From Erwinia sp. HDF1-3R (GTDB lineage: Bacteria; Pseudomonadota; Gammaproteobacteria; Enterobacterales; Enterobacteriaceae), in contig NZ_CP155071.1 in NCBI RefSeq assembly GCF_039621855.1, positions 2,356,001 through 2,420,000 on the forward strand: a stretch of 64,000 nt of DNA. Reading direction: 5' to 3'. How positions within the stretch are numbered: position 1 is the first letter of the stretch; each line of letters begins with the position of its first letter. Below, piece by piece: positions 43,515-51,447 of the stretch. Under the pieces are notes generated by a model that saw only the letters and a list, made by a program, of their open reading frames with translations, was not told the origin of the DNA and ran no database searches. Made by a program: the position numbers and the translations under genes.

Positions 43515-43908
43515 AATCTATCCCCGCTCTAATCCACCCCTGGTCATCAGGATCATCACCAAAAGGGCTATCGCCATACCAAATGCCATATTCCTTCTCA
43601 CTCGTCCCAGCCCTGCCTTGCGCCCATCCCGCAGCTCTGAATAATACTTCTTTTCCGATCCCAGCAGCCGTTCCTACAGCTCCGTAATTGAAGTTTCCGA
43701 AATTAGCGTAGTGTTTTCCAGACCGTTTTTTATAATCCCATGGACCGTTATTACGCACCTGAGAGTAAAACCAGGCATAGGTCAAAGCAGATGGCCCTTT
43801 GTGGAATCTGGCAATCATCATGTTGTTGAGTACAGACACACCTGGTGGTGCGAAAGACGAGACATCATAAGGTGGATGAGATGTTACTGCTAAGGTTGGA
43901 TAGCGCAT
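43492..43908 (-). CDS. Polymorphic toxin type 44-like T6SS effector
   Basis: 138 aa, starting 2 bp after the hcp stop. The sequence carries SALTYAWFYSQVRNNGPWDY, then HYANFGNFNYGAVGTAAGIG, FRAAGWAQGRAGTSEKEYG and FGDDPDDQGWIRAGIDYA, which I recognise as the toxin-44 domain of polymorphic toxins. It has no signal peptide; Hcp-linked effectors are carried inside the Hcp tube. The 138-residue chain is essentially the toxin domain alone. The biochemical activity of this domain is not something I can state with certainty. An immunity gene overlaps its end. Confidence 0.8.
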   Translation of the reverse strand: MRYPTLAVTSHPPYDVSSFAPPGVSVLNNMMIARFHKGPSALTYAWFYSQVRNNGPWDYKKRSGKHYANFGNFNYGAVGTAAGIGKEVLFRAAGWAQGRAGTSEKEYGIWYGDSPFGDDPDDQGWIRAGIDYAIRSGF

Positions 43909-43910
43909 AG

Positions 43911-44396
43911 TTACGCTCTCTCATTCCAGCAATCTGAGAACAACAAGTTGCCATCACAATGTTTCCAGGTAATTCTCTCATAACGCAACTCGACACACTC
44001 CAGGTGATTATGTTTTTCTTTTGCTGGATCTTTGGTGTCGTGCATTATGGGTGACATTCCAACAATTTTAACACCTTCCAACAGCATGTTAAAATATTCA
44101 ACCTCCTGGCCGGCATCATTGATATTATACCATCTAATTTCAGCTGACATGAGTGTCTGACCGGTTGCAACGGCTTTGTACAAATAAGGGGAAGATGAAT
44201 CAAATTCTTTTTGAAGGATTACTGAAGAATGTTTTCTGGTTCCGGTCACTTTCCCTGTCATAGCATCTGTTGGTAAACTGAGATTATGCGAAAATCCGTT
44301 TATTTCGATGCTACCTTCTCTGTCCTTCACGTCAACGGAACCTCTGATATCAGCTCCGCCGTCATCTTTCAACCACATATATGCTGGTATTGCCAT
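43911..44396 (-). CDS. hcp: Orphan Hcp, T6SS tube protein / effector carrier
   Basis: 161 aa. Hcp family throughout: AIPAYMWLKDDGGADIRGSV, DVKDREGSIEINGFSHNLSL, PTDAMTGKVTGTRKHSSVIL, KEFDSSSPYLYKAVATGQTL, and the C-terminal ELRYERITWKHCDGNL. Hcp hexamers stack into the T6SS tube and small effectors ride in the ring lumen. ATG 44396 has AAGGAAATTAATAG upstream. No other T6SS structural genes are nearby, so it depends on a system encoded elsewhere. It heads a three-gene hcp-toxin-immunity unit. Confidence 0.92.
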   Translation of the reverse strand: MAIPAYMWLKDDGGADIRGSVDVKDREGSIEINGFSHNLSLPTDAMTGKVTGTRKHSSVILQKEFDSSSPYLYKAVATGQTLMSAEIRWYNINDAGQEVEYFNMLLEGVKIVGMSPIMHDTKDPAKEKHNHLECVELRYERITWKHCDGNLLFSDCWNERA

Positions 44397-44427
44397 TCTA
44401 TTAATTTCCTTTTAATAAAAGTGTAAT

Positions 44428-44744
44428 TTATTCCATAAGCGCTTTTGGTCTTCCGCCGTTTTTCACTCTGGCCCGCGCAGCCTGAAGTCCGGCCTGGGTT
44501 CTTTCCCGTGTCAAATTACGCTCAAATTCAGCCAGTGCCCCAAAAAGATGAAATGTCAGCATACCGGATCTGGAGGTGATATCAATGGATCCCCGAAGGC
44601 TTTTAAGCCGATATTATTCGACTCCAGCAACTTGACCATTTCAATCAGGTCATTTTGCGAACGAATCAGACGATTCACTCGCCAGATAACCTGGTATCTC
44701 CGGGACGGGTAAATTGTAATATAGCCTGAAATGATTTCACCCAC
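44428..44744 (-). pseudogene. Decayed Pin/Hin-type DNA invertase
   Basis: Two frames give pieces of a serine invertase: VIWRVNRLIRSQNDLIEMVK and LESNNIGLKAFGDPLI, then after a frameshift SGMLTFHLFGALAEFERNLT and RERTQAGLQAARARVKNGGR ending PKALME and TAA at 44428. The catalytic N-terminus is missing. It lies immediately upstream of hcp, marking how the island may have arrived or been rearranged. Confidence 0.8.
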
Positions 44745-44859
44745 ATAGGGTTAAAATGGATCGTTATGTGCGCCCTTATCGAAGCGGGCTGTCAGCCTGA
44801 GAATGCAGCATGTATGCTAGTCTGTACTGAATCTGACCTGAGATAAAGGTAGCCCGACC

Positions 44860-45885
44860 ATGAAAAAGATAGGCTTTTTGTCATTCGGCCACTGGACGCC
44901 CTCGGCGCAGTCGGCAACGCGTTCAGCAGCGGATGCGCTGCTCCAGTCCATCGACCTTGCCGTGGCCGCCGAAGAGCTGGGCGCGGACGGGGCTTATTTC
45001 CGCGTGCATCACTTTGCCCGCCAGCTTAGCGCGCCATTCCCGCTACTTGCGGCGGTGGCGGCCAGGACGAAGCGTATCGAGATTGGCACCGGCGTTATTG
45101 ATATGCGCTACGAAAACCCGCTCTATATGGCGGAAGATGCGGGCGTGGCTGACCTGATCAGCGGAGGCCGGTTGCAGCTGGGGCTGAGCCGCGGTTCGCC
45201 GGAACAGGTTGTCGACGGCTGGCGTTATTTCGGTTTTGAGCCGCAGCAGGGTGAAAACGACGCGCAGATGGGCCGCAGGCACACCGAGGAGCTGCTGGAG
45301 GTGCTGCGTGGAGAGGGCTTTGCCAAACCCAATCCGCAGCCGATGTTTCCTAATCCGCCCGGATTACTGCGCCCGGAACCCTGGTCCGACGGGCTGCGCG
45401 AACGTATCTGGTGGGGATCCGGCTCCGATGCTACCGCCGTATGGGCCGCAAAGCTGGGGATGAATCTGCAAAGCTCCACGCTGAAAGACGATGAAACCGG
45501 TGAGCCGTTCCATATTCAGCAGGCCAGGCAGATCCGCGCTTACCGGGCAGCGTGGAAAGAGGCGGGTCATCAACGCGAGCCGCGGGTGTCGGTCAGCCGC
45601 AGTATTTTTGCGCTGATAAACAGCACCGATCGCGCCTATTTTGGATCCAGCCGGGAGGGCGGCGATCAGATAGGCTATCTGGATGAGAATACGCGGGCTA
45701 TTTTTGGCCGTAGCTATGCAGCCGAGCCGGAAGCACTGATCGCCCAGCTGGCAAAGGATGAAGCGATTGCCGAGTCGGATACTCTGCTGTTGACTATCCC
45801 TAATCAGCTCGGCGTTGACTACTGTGCTCACGTGATGGAAGCCATTCTGACGCACGTCGCACCCGCGCTGGGCTGGCGCGAGTAA
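44860..45885 (+). CDS. LLM-class flavin-dependent monooxygenase
   Basis: 341 aa. N-terminal KKIGFLSFGHWTPSAQSATR, then LGADGAYFRVHHFARQLSAP (flavin face), RIEIGTGVIDMRYENPLYMA, LISGGRLQLGLSRGSPEQVV, and a C-terminal QLGVDYCAHVMEAILTH. This is a luciferase-like TIM barrel needing FMNH2; the GHW...HHFARQLSAPFPLLA pattern belongs to the alkanal-monooxygenase-like group. Start ATG 44860 with GATAAAGG upstream. It is monocistronic, preceded by transposon debris. The substrate is unknown; it may be an outlier of the sulfur supercluster. Confidence 0.83.
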   Translation: MKKIGFLSFGHWTPSAQSATRSAADALLQSIDLAVAAEELGADGAYFRVHHFARQLSAPFPLLAAVAARTKRIEIGTGVIDMRYENPLYMAEDAGVADLISGGRLQLGLSRGSPEQVVDGWRYFGFEPQQGENDAQMGRRHTEELLEVLRGEGFAKPNPQPMFPNPPGLLRPEPWSDGLRERIWWGSGSDATAVWAAKLGMNLQSSTLKDDETGEPFHIQQARQIRAYRAAWKEAGHQREPRVSVSRSIFALINSTDRAYFGSSREGGDQIGYLDENTRAIFGRSYAAEPEALIAQLAKDEAIAESDTLLLTIPNQLGVDYCAHVMEAILTHVAPALGWRE

Positions 45886-45943
45886 AAGAGCAGGGCGCCA
45901 TCTGTTTCTCACCCAGCCAGCTTCGCAAGGAGCAGGGCGCCGG

Positions 45944-46819
45944 TCAGTTTCCCACCTTGCCGTGTTCGGTCTGTTCCGAGGTGGAGAAGCCAGTGGTGCC
46001 CTGAGCATGCTCACCGGCTCCGGACACCCTTTGTAACTGGATCGTTTGCCCTTTTTCCCATGCATCGGCTCCAGTGACGATGGGATGAGCCTGAATATCA
46101 CTGCGCTGCTGGCGGATCTTCCGGGTATCCGTATCGAAGCGACGATCCCTGTCGGCAAGCAGTTTAGGATCCAGCTGCCCGTCGGCGGTAAAGCCCATCA
46201 TCAGGGACGGAATGCCAAGCGGCAGCGTTTTGTCCCGATCGGTATGCCAGGTGTGCCAGGTTTTGCCGTAGGTATTTACCAGCTTTTTCATCAGTGAATT
46301 TTCAGCCGCCTCGGGCAGGCCGGGTGCAATCAGACTGCCGGATTTGACCTCGTAGCGATGACTGTGCCACAGCTTTTTCTCCTCGGGCGGCAGGCCCGCA
46401 AAGAGTTTTTCGCTGATAATGTATTCCACGCCCATCAAATGGGCATCACGCGTATTCCCGTCGTAGATAACCGCCTGCATTACATCGTCATTGAGCACGG
46501 TGACGTAATGATGCGCTTCCATCTGACCATTTTTGTCGCCGTTATAAAAATGAAAGCCGTCAAGGTAAGCATTGATCGCGTCAACGGGCGGGCGGGACTG
46601 CATCAACGCTGCGCCTTTATCCAGCACCTCCAGCTTAGTGGATTCTGGGTTTCCTGGCGCGTGAACCTTAGGCGGCGTATTGCCCCCGCCGCAGCCGGTC
46701 AGTATCAGCAGCGAACTGAACAGGGCAGCGCAGGATAACGTGGCAGGTTTTCTGAGGGGGGGAGCAATTGTTACGCGTGTTGGTGCGGAAAGGGGGATAA
46801 TGTTATTAAGATCGGGCAT
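45944..46819 (-). CDS. OBAP-family (DUF1264) lipoprotein
   Basis: 291 aa. A 40-residue leader ends in a lipobox (ILTGC, then GGGN), so it is a predicted lipoprotein with an unusually long N-region. The body matches the oil-body-associated-protein family: INAYLDGFHFYNGDKNGQME, AHHYVTVLNDDVMQAVIYDG, AHLMGVEYIISEKLFAGLPP, EEKKLWHSHRYEVKSGSLIA. In bacteria the role of this family is unknown. ATG 46819 has AGAGGAATTACG upstream. Monocistronic, convergent with the preceding monooxygenase gene. Confidence 0.85.
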   Translation of the reverse strand: MPDLNNIIPLSAPTRVTIAPPLRKPATLSCAALFSSLLILTGCGGGNTPPKVHAPGNPESTKLEVLDKGAALMQSRPPVDAINAYLDGFHFYNGDKNGQMEAHHYVTVLNDDVMQAVIYDGNTRDAHLMGVEYIISEKLFAGLPPEEKKLWHSHRYEVKSGSLIAPGLPEAAENSLMKKLVNTYGKTWHTWHTDRDKTLPLGIPSLMMGFTADGQLDPKLLADRDRRFDTDTRKIRQQRSDIQAHPIVTGADAWEKGQTIQLQRVSGAGEHAQGTTGFSTSEQTEHGKVGN

Positions 46820-46925
46820 CGTAATTCCTCTTACAGGCGTACCGCCGCTAAATTTGCTGTAAGTGTAACGGCGGTGAGGAATTGTGCACCCGCAGTAGGG
46901 GATTTATGCGCGTCCGGTCATATTA

Positions 46926-46975
46926 GGGGTTTGAGGCCCAACCGTACGTTTTCGTACGGTTGGGCCTCAAACCCC
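46926..46975. repeat. Perfect 23-bp palindromic hairpin (Tn3-type end)
   Basis: Arms 46926-46948 and 46953-46975 are exact reverse complements (start GGGGTTTGAGGCCCAACC) with a TTTT loop. It equals two Tn3-like ends back to back. Such fully palindromic ends are unusual for Tn3 elements. Confidence 0.9.
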
Positions 46976-47306
46976 GATAAACAGGCACATGTGGTATCCA
47001 ACCAGCACGGAAAAGATGCTGGCTCTGCCCCGTCTCACGTGAACGCATCACGCACCTGATAAAGTGAGTTTCAAGGCAGTGGCTGCGGAGATGTGTGATT
47101 GATGGTCTGGCACATTCTCCCACAAAATCAGAATAAAAAAACCAACGGTCTGACGCTGGTCGCTACGCTCCTGGTTGTGGTTATACCCACATCGGGAGCA
47201 TTAGGTATACTATCGCCCAAACCATCCCTCATCATTGTTTACTCGCCACTCCTGATTACCTATACTTTCGTTGTGGACTTTATAACAACATAAGGATAAA
47301 GAAAAA
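46976..47306. other. Leader region of the hcp::toxin scar gene
   Basis: About 330 bp within the mobile element. A small plus-strand frame (47099-47293) encodes a hydrophobic 64-residue peptide but without a clear ribosome site, so I do not call it. A good ribosome site (AAGGATAAAG) precedes the scar ATG at 47307; this looks like a retained hcp leader. Confidence 0.45.
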
Positions 47307-47570
47307 ATGGCTATCCCAGCTTACCTATGGCTTAAAGACGATGATAGGAAGTACGCAGCCTTTGGAAACTTCAACTACGGCGCTGTTGGGGCAGCAGCGG
47401 GTATCCCTGATCAGATTCTGCTTCGTGGTGCAGGTGCTGCGCAAACTCTTGCAGGTACAAGCCGCCCTGAGTTTGCTGATTATCAGGGCCCTAACTCTTA
47501 TGGTGATGATCCAGAAGATCAGACATGGATAAGGGCAGGGATAGATTATGCGAAACGTTCGGGTTTTTAA
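47307..47570 (+). pseudogene. In-frame hcp::toxin-44 deletion scar
   Basis: 87 aa. The first 12 residues are a normal Hcp start (MAIPAYLWLKDD). They run directly, in frame, into the end of a toxin-44 domain (KYAAFGNFNYGAVGAAAGIP, then SYGDDPEDQTWIRAGIDYAK). Compared with the intact pair at 43492-44396, about 150 Hcp residues and some 70 toxin residues are missing. A single deletion between the two genes explains it. The ribosome site and the immunity gene are kept. The product lacks the start of the toxin fold, so it is probably inactive. Confidence 0.8.
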
Positions 47571-47943
47571 GTGGGCCGTGGTGATTTTTGCCATCGTTGC
47601 TTTATACAGTGCGTGGAAAGTACTTAATTCCCCTATAGACCAGACCATTTACAAAGTTGAGAAAGTTAACTCACAGATCACGCTATACGTCACAGAGGGA
47701 AGCGCCGGTGCTACGACAGGTTTTGTGTACCAATATTATTTGGTCCCTTCAGCAGTCACCAGAAACAATTTCCTAAAAGGTTTAGGCGATAAATACTGGG
47801 CCTTTTTATCAACGTCTGACGGAAGTGCGAAGATTGATATAAGTGACCTGGCTATTCACCTAACCGTTAAAGGGGATGTATACAGCTTCAATAACGGGGC
47901 GACTTACTTAACTACGATATATCTGAATGCATCACCATTCTAA
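47548..47943 (+). CDS. Retained toxin-44 immunity protein homologue
   Basis: 131 aa with one N-terminal membrane helix (WAVVIFAIVALYSAWKVL) and a periplasmic domain (NSQITLYVTEGSAGATTGFV, YQYYLVPSAVTRNNFLKGLG). It is homologous to the immunity candidate at 43089-43514 but clearly diverged. It overlaps the toxin scar by 23 bp, exactly as in the intact module. It is therefore an intact immunity gene kept after its toxin was destroyed, a typical orphan immunity situation. A terminator follows. Confidence 0.75.
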   Translation: MRNVRVFKWAVVIFAIVALYSAWKVLNSPIDQTIYKVEKVNSQITLYVTEGSAGATTGFVYQYYLVPSAVTRNNFLKGLGDKYWAFLSTSDGSAKIDISDLAIHLTVKGDVYSFNNGATYLTTIYLNASPF

Positions 47944-47948
47944 GAGTA

Positions 47949-47972
47949 AATCCAGCATGAAAGCTGGATTTT
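47949..47972 (+). terminator. Terminator after the immunity gene
   Basis: AATCCAGC (47949-47956) pairs with GCTGGATT (47963-47970) around ATGAAA and runs into TT then GGGG of the next repeat. Confidence 0.75.
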
Positions 47973-48085
47973 GGGGTCTGAAGCCAATGGAACGAAAACA
48001 TACGTTAATGAAGTACTGTCTGATATATCGCAATATAATAGACACAAAGAATTGTACGTTTTCGTACGGTTGGGCTTCAGACCCC
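47973..48085. mobile_element. 113-bp miniature element with Tn3-type ends (TIME-like)
   Basis: The left end starts GGGGTCTGAAGCCAATGGAA and continues CGAAAACATACGTTAA, very close to the classical Tn3 end (GGGGTCTGACGCTCAGTGGA...). The right end, inverted, is GGGGTCTGAAGCCCAACCGT. The outer 13 bases are exact inverted repeats. It looks like a Tn3-derived inverted-repeat miniature element, here also forming the right end of the larger 1160-bp element. Confidence 0.7.
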
Positions 48086-48104
48086 TATTAACTGAATATC
48101 GCTG

Positions 48105-48677
48105 TCACAGTACCATCGCAATAAAGGCGTCAATATCATCTATTGCCTGCTGACGTGCAGCGGCAGAAGGTGCCACCACCAGCTTATCGGAGTAGCCGTT
48201 AAGCAGTGCCGCCAGCTGGCGCGTGATGCGCTGGCTGTCAGTCACCCTGAACGCGCCGCTCGCTTCGCCGGTGATGATAATTTCGGTCAGAAACTGCTTC
48301 CACTGATGCATCAGCCGGTCGGCCAACGCGGCCCATGCCGCGTTATGCGCCGCCAGCTGCCACAGGGAAACATAGAGCTGCCAGACTGCATCCTGTCCCT
48401 CGGGAAGATAGTTATCCACCAGCGCTTTGAGCTTCTCTCCCGGCGGCAGGTGCGCAATGCGGGCTTTGACCTCCTCCAGCTCGGACAGCATAAAATGCGT
48501 CAGCGCCTCAATACAGAGCGCCTGCCAGTCGCGGAAGTAGTGATAGATATGACTGCGCGAGATACCCAGATGTTCCGTCAACTCGCGCGTTGTTACTTTC
48601 TCAACGCCCCTGACAATGAACAGTTCGATTGCCCCATCAAGGATTTTGCCTCTGAGCGTGTCAGCCATCTCTTTCAT
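48105..48677 (-). CDS. smvR: TetR-family regulator, SmvR-like
   Basis: 190 aa. HTH: LRGKILDGAIELFIVRGVEK, VTTRELTEHLGISRSHIYHY, FRDWQALCIEALTHFM. The C-terminal helical domain includes LPEGQDAVWQLYVSLWQLAA. Size and sequence style match SmvR, the repressor of the SmvA efflux pump in enterobacteria (about 190 aa). ATG 48677 has AGGAAGAAAG upstream. It is on the same strand as smvA with one unrelated AT-rich gene between. In Klebsiella smvR and smvA are neighbours, so the intervening gene looks like an insertion. The name is inferred from size and neighbourhood. Confidence 0.75.
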   Translation of the reverse strand: MKEMADTLRGKILDGAIELFIVRGVEKVTTRELTEHLGISRSHIYHYFRDWQALCIEALTHFMLSELEEVKARIAHLPPGEKLKALVDNYLPEGQDAVWQLYVSLWQLAAHNAAWAALADRLMHQWKQFLTEIIITGEASGAFRVTDSQRITRQLAALLNGYSDKLVVAPSAAARQQAIDDIDAFIAMVL

Positions 48678-48737
48678 CTTTCTTCCTGTATAAGGAGTCA
48701 GTTTGGATATTGAAAATTATGGTAGTAGTTACGTGTT

Positions 48738-49562
48738 TTAGCCTATTTTTAATCTTTCTTTAACTTCCGTAGGGATGAACACTGACATATGTTTAGACAA
48801 AATTTCCCCCTCTAATCTGAGGTTAGCGTCCGTTTCAGGTTTTTCGCACTTTATAAAATCATCATAAAATTTATTAAGTTTTCTACTGGCAATAAATAAT
48901 GGAGATGTTAGCGCTTCATCTTCTGTGTCAAAACTTTTTTTGCACAATTTTTCTGCAATTTTGGCATTTGCTGCGGCTACTGTAATATTTTCCGAAATAC
49001 CCTGTTTTTTGTACTGTTCAAAAAAAGTTGAAAATTCTTCCTGAACTTTATCCGCAGGGGCAGGCATCTCGGTATAAATAAGGGTATGTGCAAAATTATA
49101 TCGACAACAGTTCCATGCAAACGTTCTTATCTCTTCTGTTATCCCTTGTGTTTGTAATTCGTCAAGGGACAGCGCAAAAGAATTTTGATTTATAAACAAC
49201 TCATTATTACCATGAACCTCTCCTGATAAATTAAAGCTCTCCCAATTAGTGTCTCCGCATTTCATTGCAGCCATGCCGAATTTTATCTTCAATGCCTGCA
49301 AATCTTTCTTTATCCTATTTGTCAACCCATAATCTGCTTCCAGACTACCCTCTATTTGGTTAATAAAACCGAATATCAAATCGTTCAGCTCAAGTTTTCT
49401 TTTATTGTCTGGTTCATTTGTGCCGTTTAACTCACTTTCTATCTTCAATAAGTTATTGTTGATGTTATTGATGTTATTGATGTTACTTTTGTGATTTATG
49501 TTATTTGAATCATTATTATATAACCGATGACCAGATTTTAAACCTACTTGATTATTGTTCAT
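48738..49562 (-). CDS. AT-rich, Asn-rich hypothetical protein, possible secreted effector
   Basis: 274 aa, AT-rich. The first ~60 residues are polar and Asn-rich with a 9-bp coding repeat (NNINNINN), no signal peptide, and resemble the unstructured leaders of type III effectors. The body (about 60-270) is helical: NDLIFGFINQIEGSLEADYG, LTNRIKKDLQALKIKFGMAA, YNFAHTLIYTEMPAPADKVQ. I recognise no family. ATG 49562 has AGGGAGGTATT, a strong ribosome site. It is inserted between smvR and smvA. No hrp box was seen upstream, so an effector role is only suggested by composition. Confidence 0.65.
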   Translation of the reverse strand: MNNNQVGLKSGHRLYNNDSNNINHKSNINNINNINNNLLKIESELNGTNEPDNKRKLELNDLIFGFINQIEGSLEADYGLTNRIKKDLQALKIKFGMAAMKCGDTNWESFNLSGEVHGNNELFINQNSFALSLDELQTQGITEEIRTFAWNCCRYNFAHTLIYTEMPAPADKVQEEFSTFFEQYKKQGISENITVAAANAKIAEKLCKKSFDTEDEALTSPLFIASRKLNKFYDDFIKCEKPETDANLRLEGEILSKHMSVFIPTEVKERLKIG

Positions 49563-49702
49563 AATACCTCCCTGGATATAACAAAAATTTCCATTATAAA
49601 TATTGATATTTCATCTCGCCGGGGCATTTTCCGGGATTTCCATTATTAATTCAATATCTTTTGCAACATCTTGATCGGCTGAACAGCAGTGAATCACTGG
49701 TT

Positions 49703-51208
49703 TTAGCTTTTCGCCCCGACCTGCTGCCGGATTTGAGGCTGTCTTAACATGTATCTCAACGCAACCAGACTACAGGCAACCAGAACTGTCGCGCCGACCA
49801 GCACCAGTCTGAATGCGCGATCGAAAGCTTCTCTTGCCAGCTCGGTTAGTATAGTGGCGTAGGGCTGACTCATTTCCCTGGCGATCAGCAGCGCTTCATC
49901 CAGGCTGTCATAGGCCTTCACGCCGTTAACTAACCCTTCCGGCAGGACAAGGATAGTGCTGTAGGCCGCCGTCATCAGGCCGCCCAGCAGGGTGACCCCC
50001 AGTACGCCACCCAGTTCCCACGAGACATCCTCTATGGCGGCGACCATTCCGGCTTTTTCCTCCGGCGTATTGAGCATGATCGCCGTTGAGGCCGCAGTCA
50101 CCGGGCCGCCAAGGCCAAATCCGAGGATAAACAGTGCAATCATCTGATATAACAGGCCGTTTTCAAAACTTAGCGCAAGGCAAATAATCCCCAGCGCGGT
50201 CAGACACAGGCCACCCATAATGATCCGCCGTTCACCGAGGCGCGGTAGCAGCATGCCAGCCAGCGTGGAGGAGAGCGCAGAAGCGATCGGAATAGGGAGA
50301 ATGGTCAGCGCGGCCCTCAGCGGTGACAGATCCTGAACCAGCTGTAGCCGCTGGGTGAGTACCAGCTCGATACCGATCAGCACGATCATCGAGATAATGG
50401 CGACGGCGACCCCGGCGCTGAATCCCGCATTTTTGAACAGGGAGAAGTCGATCATAGGATGGGCTGACCGCCTCTGGCGTCTGACAAACAGCCCCATAAA
50501 CAGGATACCGGTCAGCCCGCTTACCGCCACGGCCGCCATCGAGGCATCCATTTTGCTCAGCTCTTTCAGCGCATAAATGACGCCGACCAGCCCGATCATG
50601 ATCATCAGCGATCCGATCACATCACAGGGGCGTTTTACATCACCCTCGATGCGGGGGATATAGAGCGCGGCGAATACGATGGCCACCAGCACCACCGGTA
50701 CGTTAATCAGAAACACCGATCCCCACCAGAAATGCGCCAGCAATACGCCTCCGATTACCGGGCCAAGGGCGGCGGCGCCTGAAGCCACAGCGGACCAGAT
50801 GCCGATGGCAAGCGCCCGTTCGCGCGGATTGGTAAAAACATGGCGTACGATGGAGAGTGTCGCAGGCATCATCATTGCTGCGCCCACCGCCAGAAATACG
50901 CGGGAGGCAATCAGGATCTCTGCGCTGGGTGAATAAGCCGCACAGAGTGATGCAGTGGCAAAGACGGGCAGGCCGCTCATAAAGAGTGTTTTATGGCCAA
51001 TGCGATCGCTGAGCATTCCTGCGCCCGGCAGCAGGCAGGCCACGACCAGCGGATAGGCATTCACAATCCACAGTTTTTGCGAAGCCGTGGCGTCCAGTGC
51101 CTGGGTAAGCCGCGGCAGTGCGGTATAAAGAACAGACATATCAATGACAATAAGGAAAAGGGTGCTGGTGATGATCGCCAGTATCAACCAGCGATTTTTG
51201 ACGTACAT
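49703..51208 (-). CDS. smvA: SmvA-like MFS multidrug efflux pump (14-TM)
   Basis: 501 aa with about fourteen membrane helices. DHA2-type features: LIVIDMSVLYTALPRLTQAL (motif D1), GMLSDRIGHKTLFMSGLPVF (motif A), GPVIGGVLLAHFWWGSVFLI (motif C). SmvA exports quaternary ammonium compounds such as methyl viologen, chlorhexidine and acriflavine. Start ATG 51208 with GAGGCAAAATC upstream. Two TetR-type palindromes lie 108-152 bp upstream of the start, and an SmvR-like gene lies 1 kb downstream, giving a complete pump-repressor-operator set. Confidence 0.88.
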   Translation of the reverse strand: MYVKNRWLILAIITSTLFLIVIDMSVLYTALPRLTQALDATASQKLWIVNAYPLVVACLLPGAGMLSDRIGHKTLFMSGLPVFATASLCAAYSPSAEILIASRVFLAVGAAMMMPATLSIVRHVFTNPRERALAIGIWSAVASGAAALGPVIGGVLLAHFWWGSVFLINVPVVLVAIVFAALYIPRIEGDVKRPCDVIGSLMIMIGLVGVIYALKELSKMDASMAAVAVSGLTGILFMGLFVRRQRRSAHPMIDFSLFKNAGFSAGVAVAIISMIVLIGIELVLTQRLQLVQDLSPLRAALTILPIPIASALSSTLAGMLLPRLGERRIIMGGLCLTALGIICLALSFENGLLYQMIALFILGFGLGGPVTAASTAIMLNTPEEKAGMVAAIEDVSWELGGVLGVTLLGGLMTAAYSTILVLPEGLVNGVKAYDSLDEALLIAREMSQPYATILTELAREAFDRAFRLVLVGATVLVACSLVALRYMLRQPQIRQQVGAKS

Positions 51209-51315
51209 GATTTTGCCTCAGATTGAAAGTATCCTGGTCCCGGATCAGGGTAATGCAGGCGGGTTTCCAGGTTCGATCGCTTCTTGCACCGCGCAGAAGG
51301 GCGGCGAAATAACGT

Positions 51316-51360
51316 TTGAGCAACCGCTCAAGCCGGAAAGTTACTTGAGCGATTGCTCAA
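51316..51360. promoter_or_regulatory. Paired operator palindromes upstream of smvA
   Basis: TTGAGC-AACC-GCTCAA (51316-51331) and TTGAGC-GATT-GCTCAA (51345-51360) have identical 6-bp half-sites and 4-bp spacers, 29 bp centre to centre. Two copies of one palindrome before an efflux pump with a nearby TetR gene are best read as SmvR operators. Confidence 0.8.
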
Positions 51361-51447
51361 AGGCAAGGTGGATGAACCGGTTGTTTAGGTTGGATTGAGT
51401 TTGCAACAGGGGTAAGGCGCGTCTGTCAGGCGGCAGGAAGGCGTGAT

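Larger units (their letters stand above)
46926..48085. mobile_element. Non-autonomous Tn3-family-ended element carrying an effector scar and immunity gene
   Basis: Left end GGGGTTTGAGGCCCAACCGT and right end (read inward on the minus strand) GGGGTCTGAAGCCCAACCGT match at 21 of the first 23 bases. Both share features with the classical Tn3 end: GGGGTCTGA, then an ACGAAAAC core. The five bases outside each end are identical, TATTA at 46921-46925 and TATTA at 48086-48090, the target duplication size made by Tn3-family transposition. Inside are the hcp::toxin scar and its immunity gene, with no transposase. It would need a transposase acting in trans. Confidence 0.7.

Noticed and set aside
44757..44772. 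TGGATCGTTATGTGCG, a GG-N10-GC pattern upstream of the monooxygenase gene at 44860
   Set aside because: Spacing fits a sigma-54 promoter but the -24 and -12 boxes match poorly and there are no enhancer palindromes nearby; likely chance.
47099..47293. 64-aa hydrophobic frame before the hcp::toxin scar
   Set aside because: No clear ribosome site and no recognisable family; more likely part of the leader.
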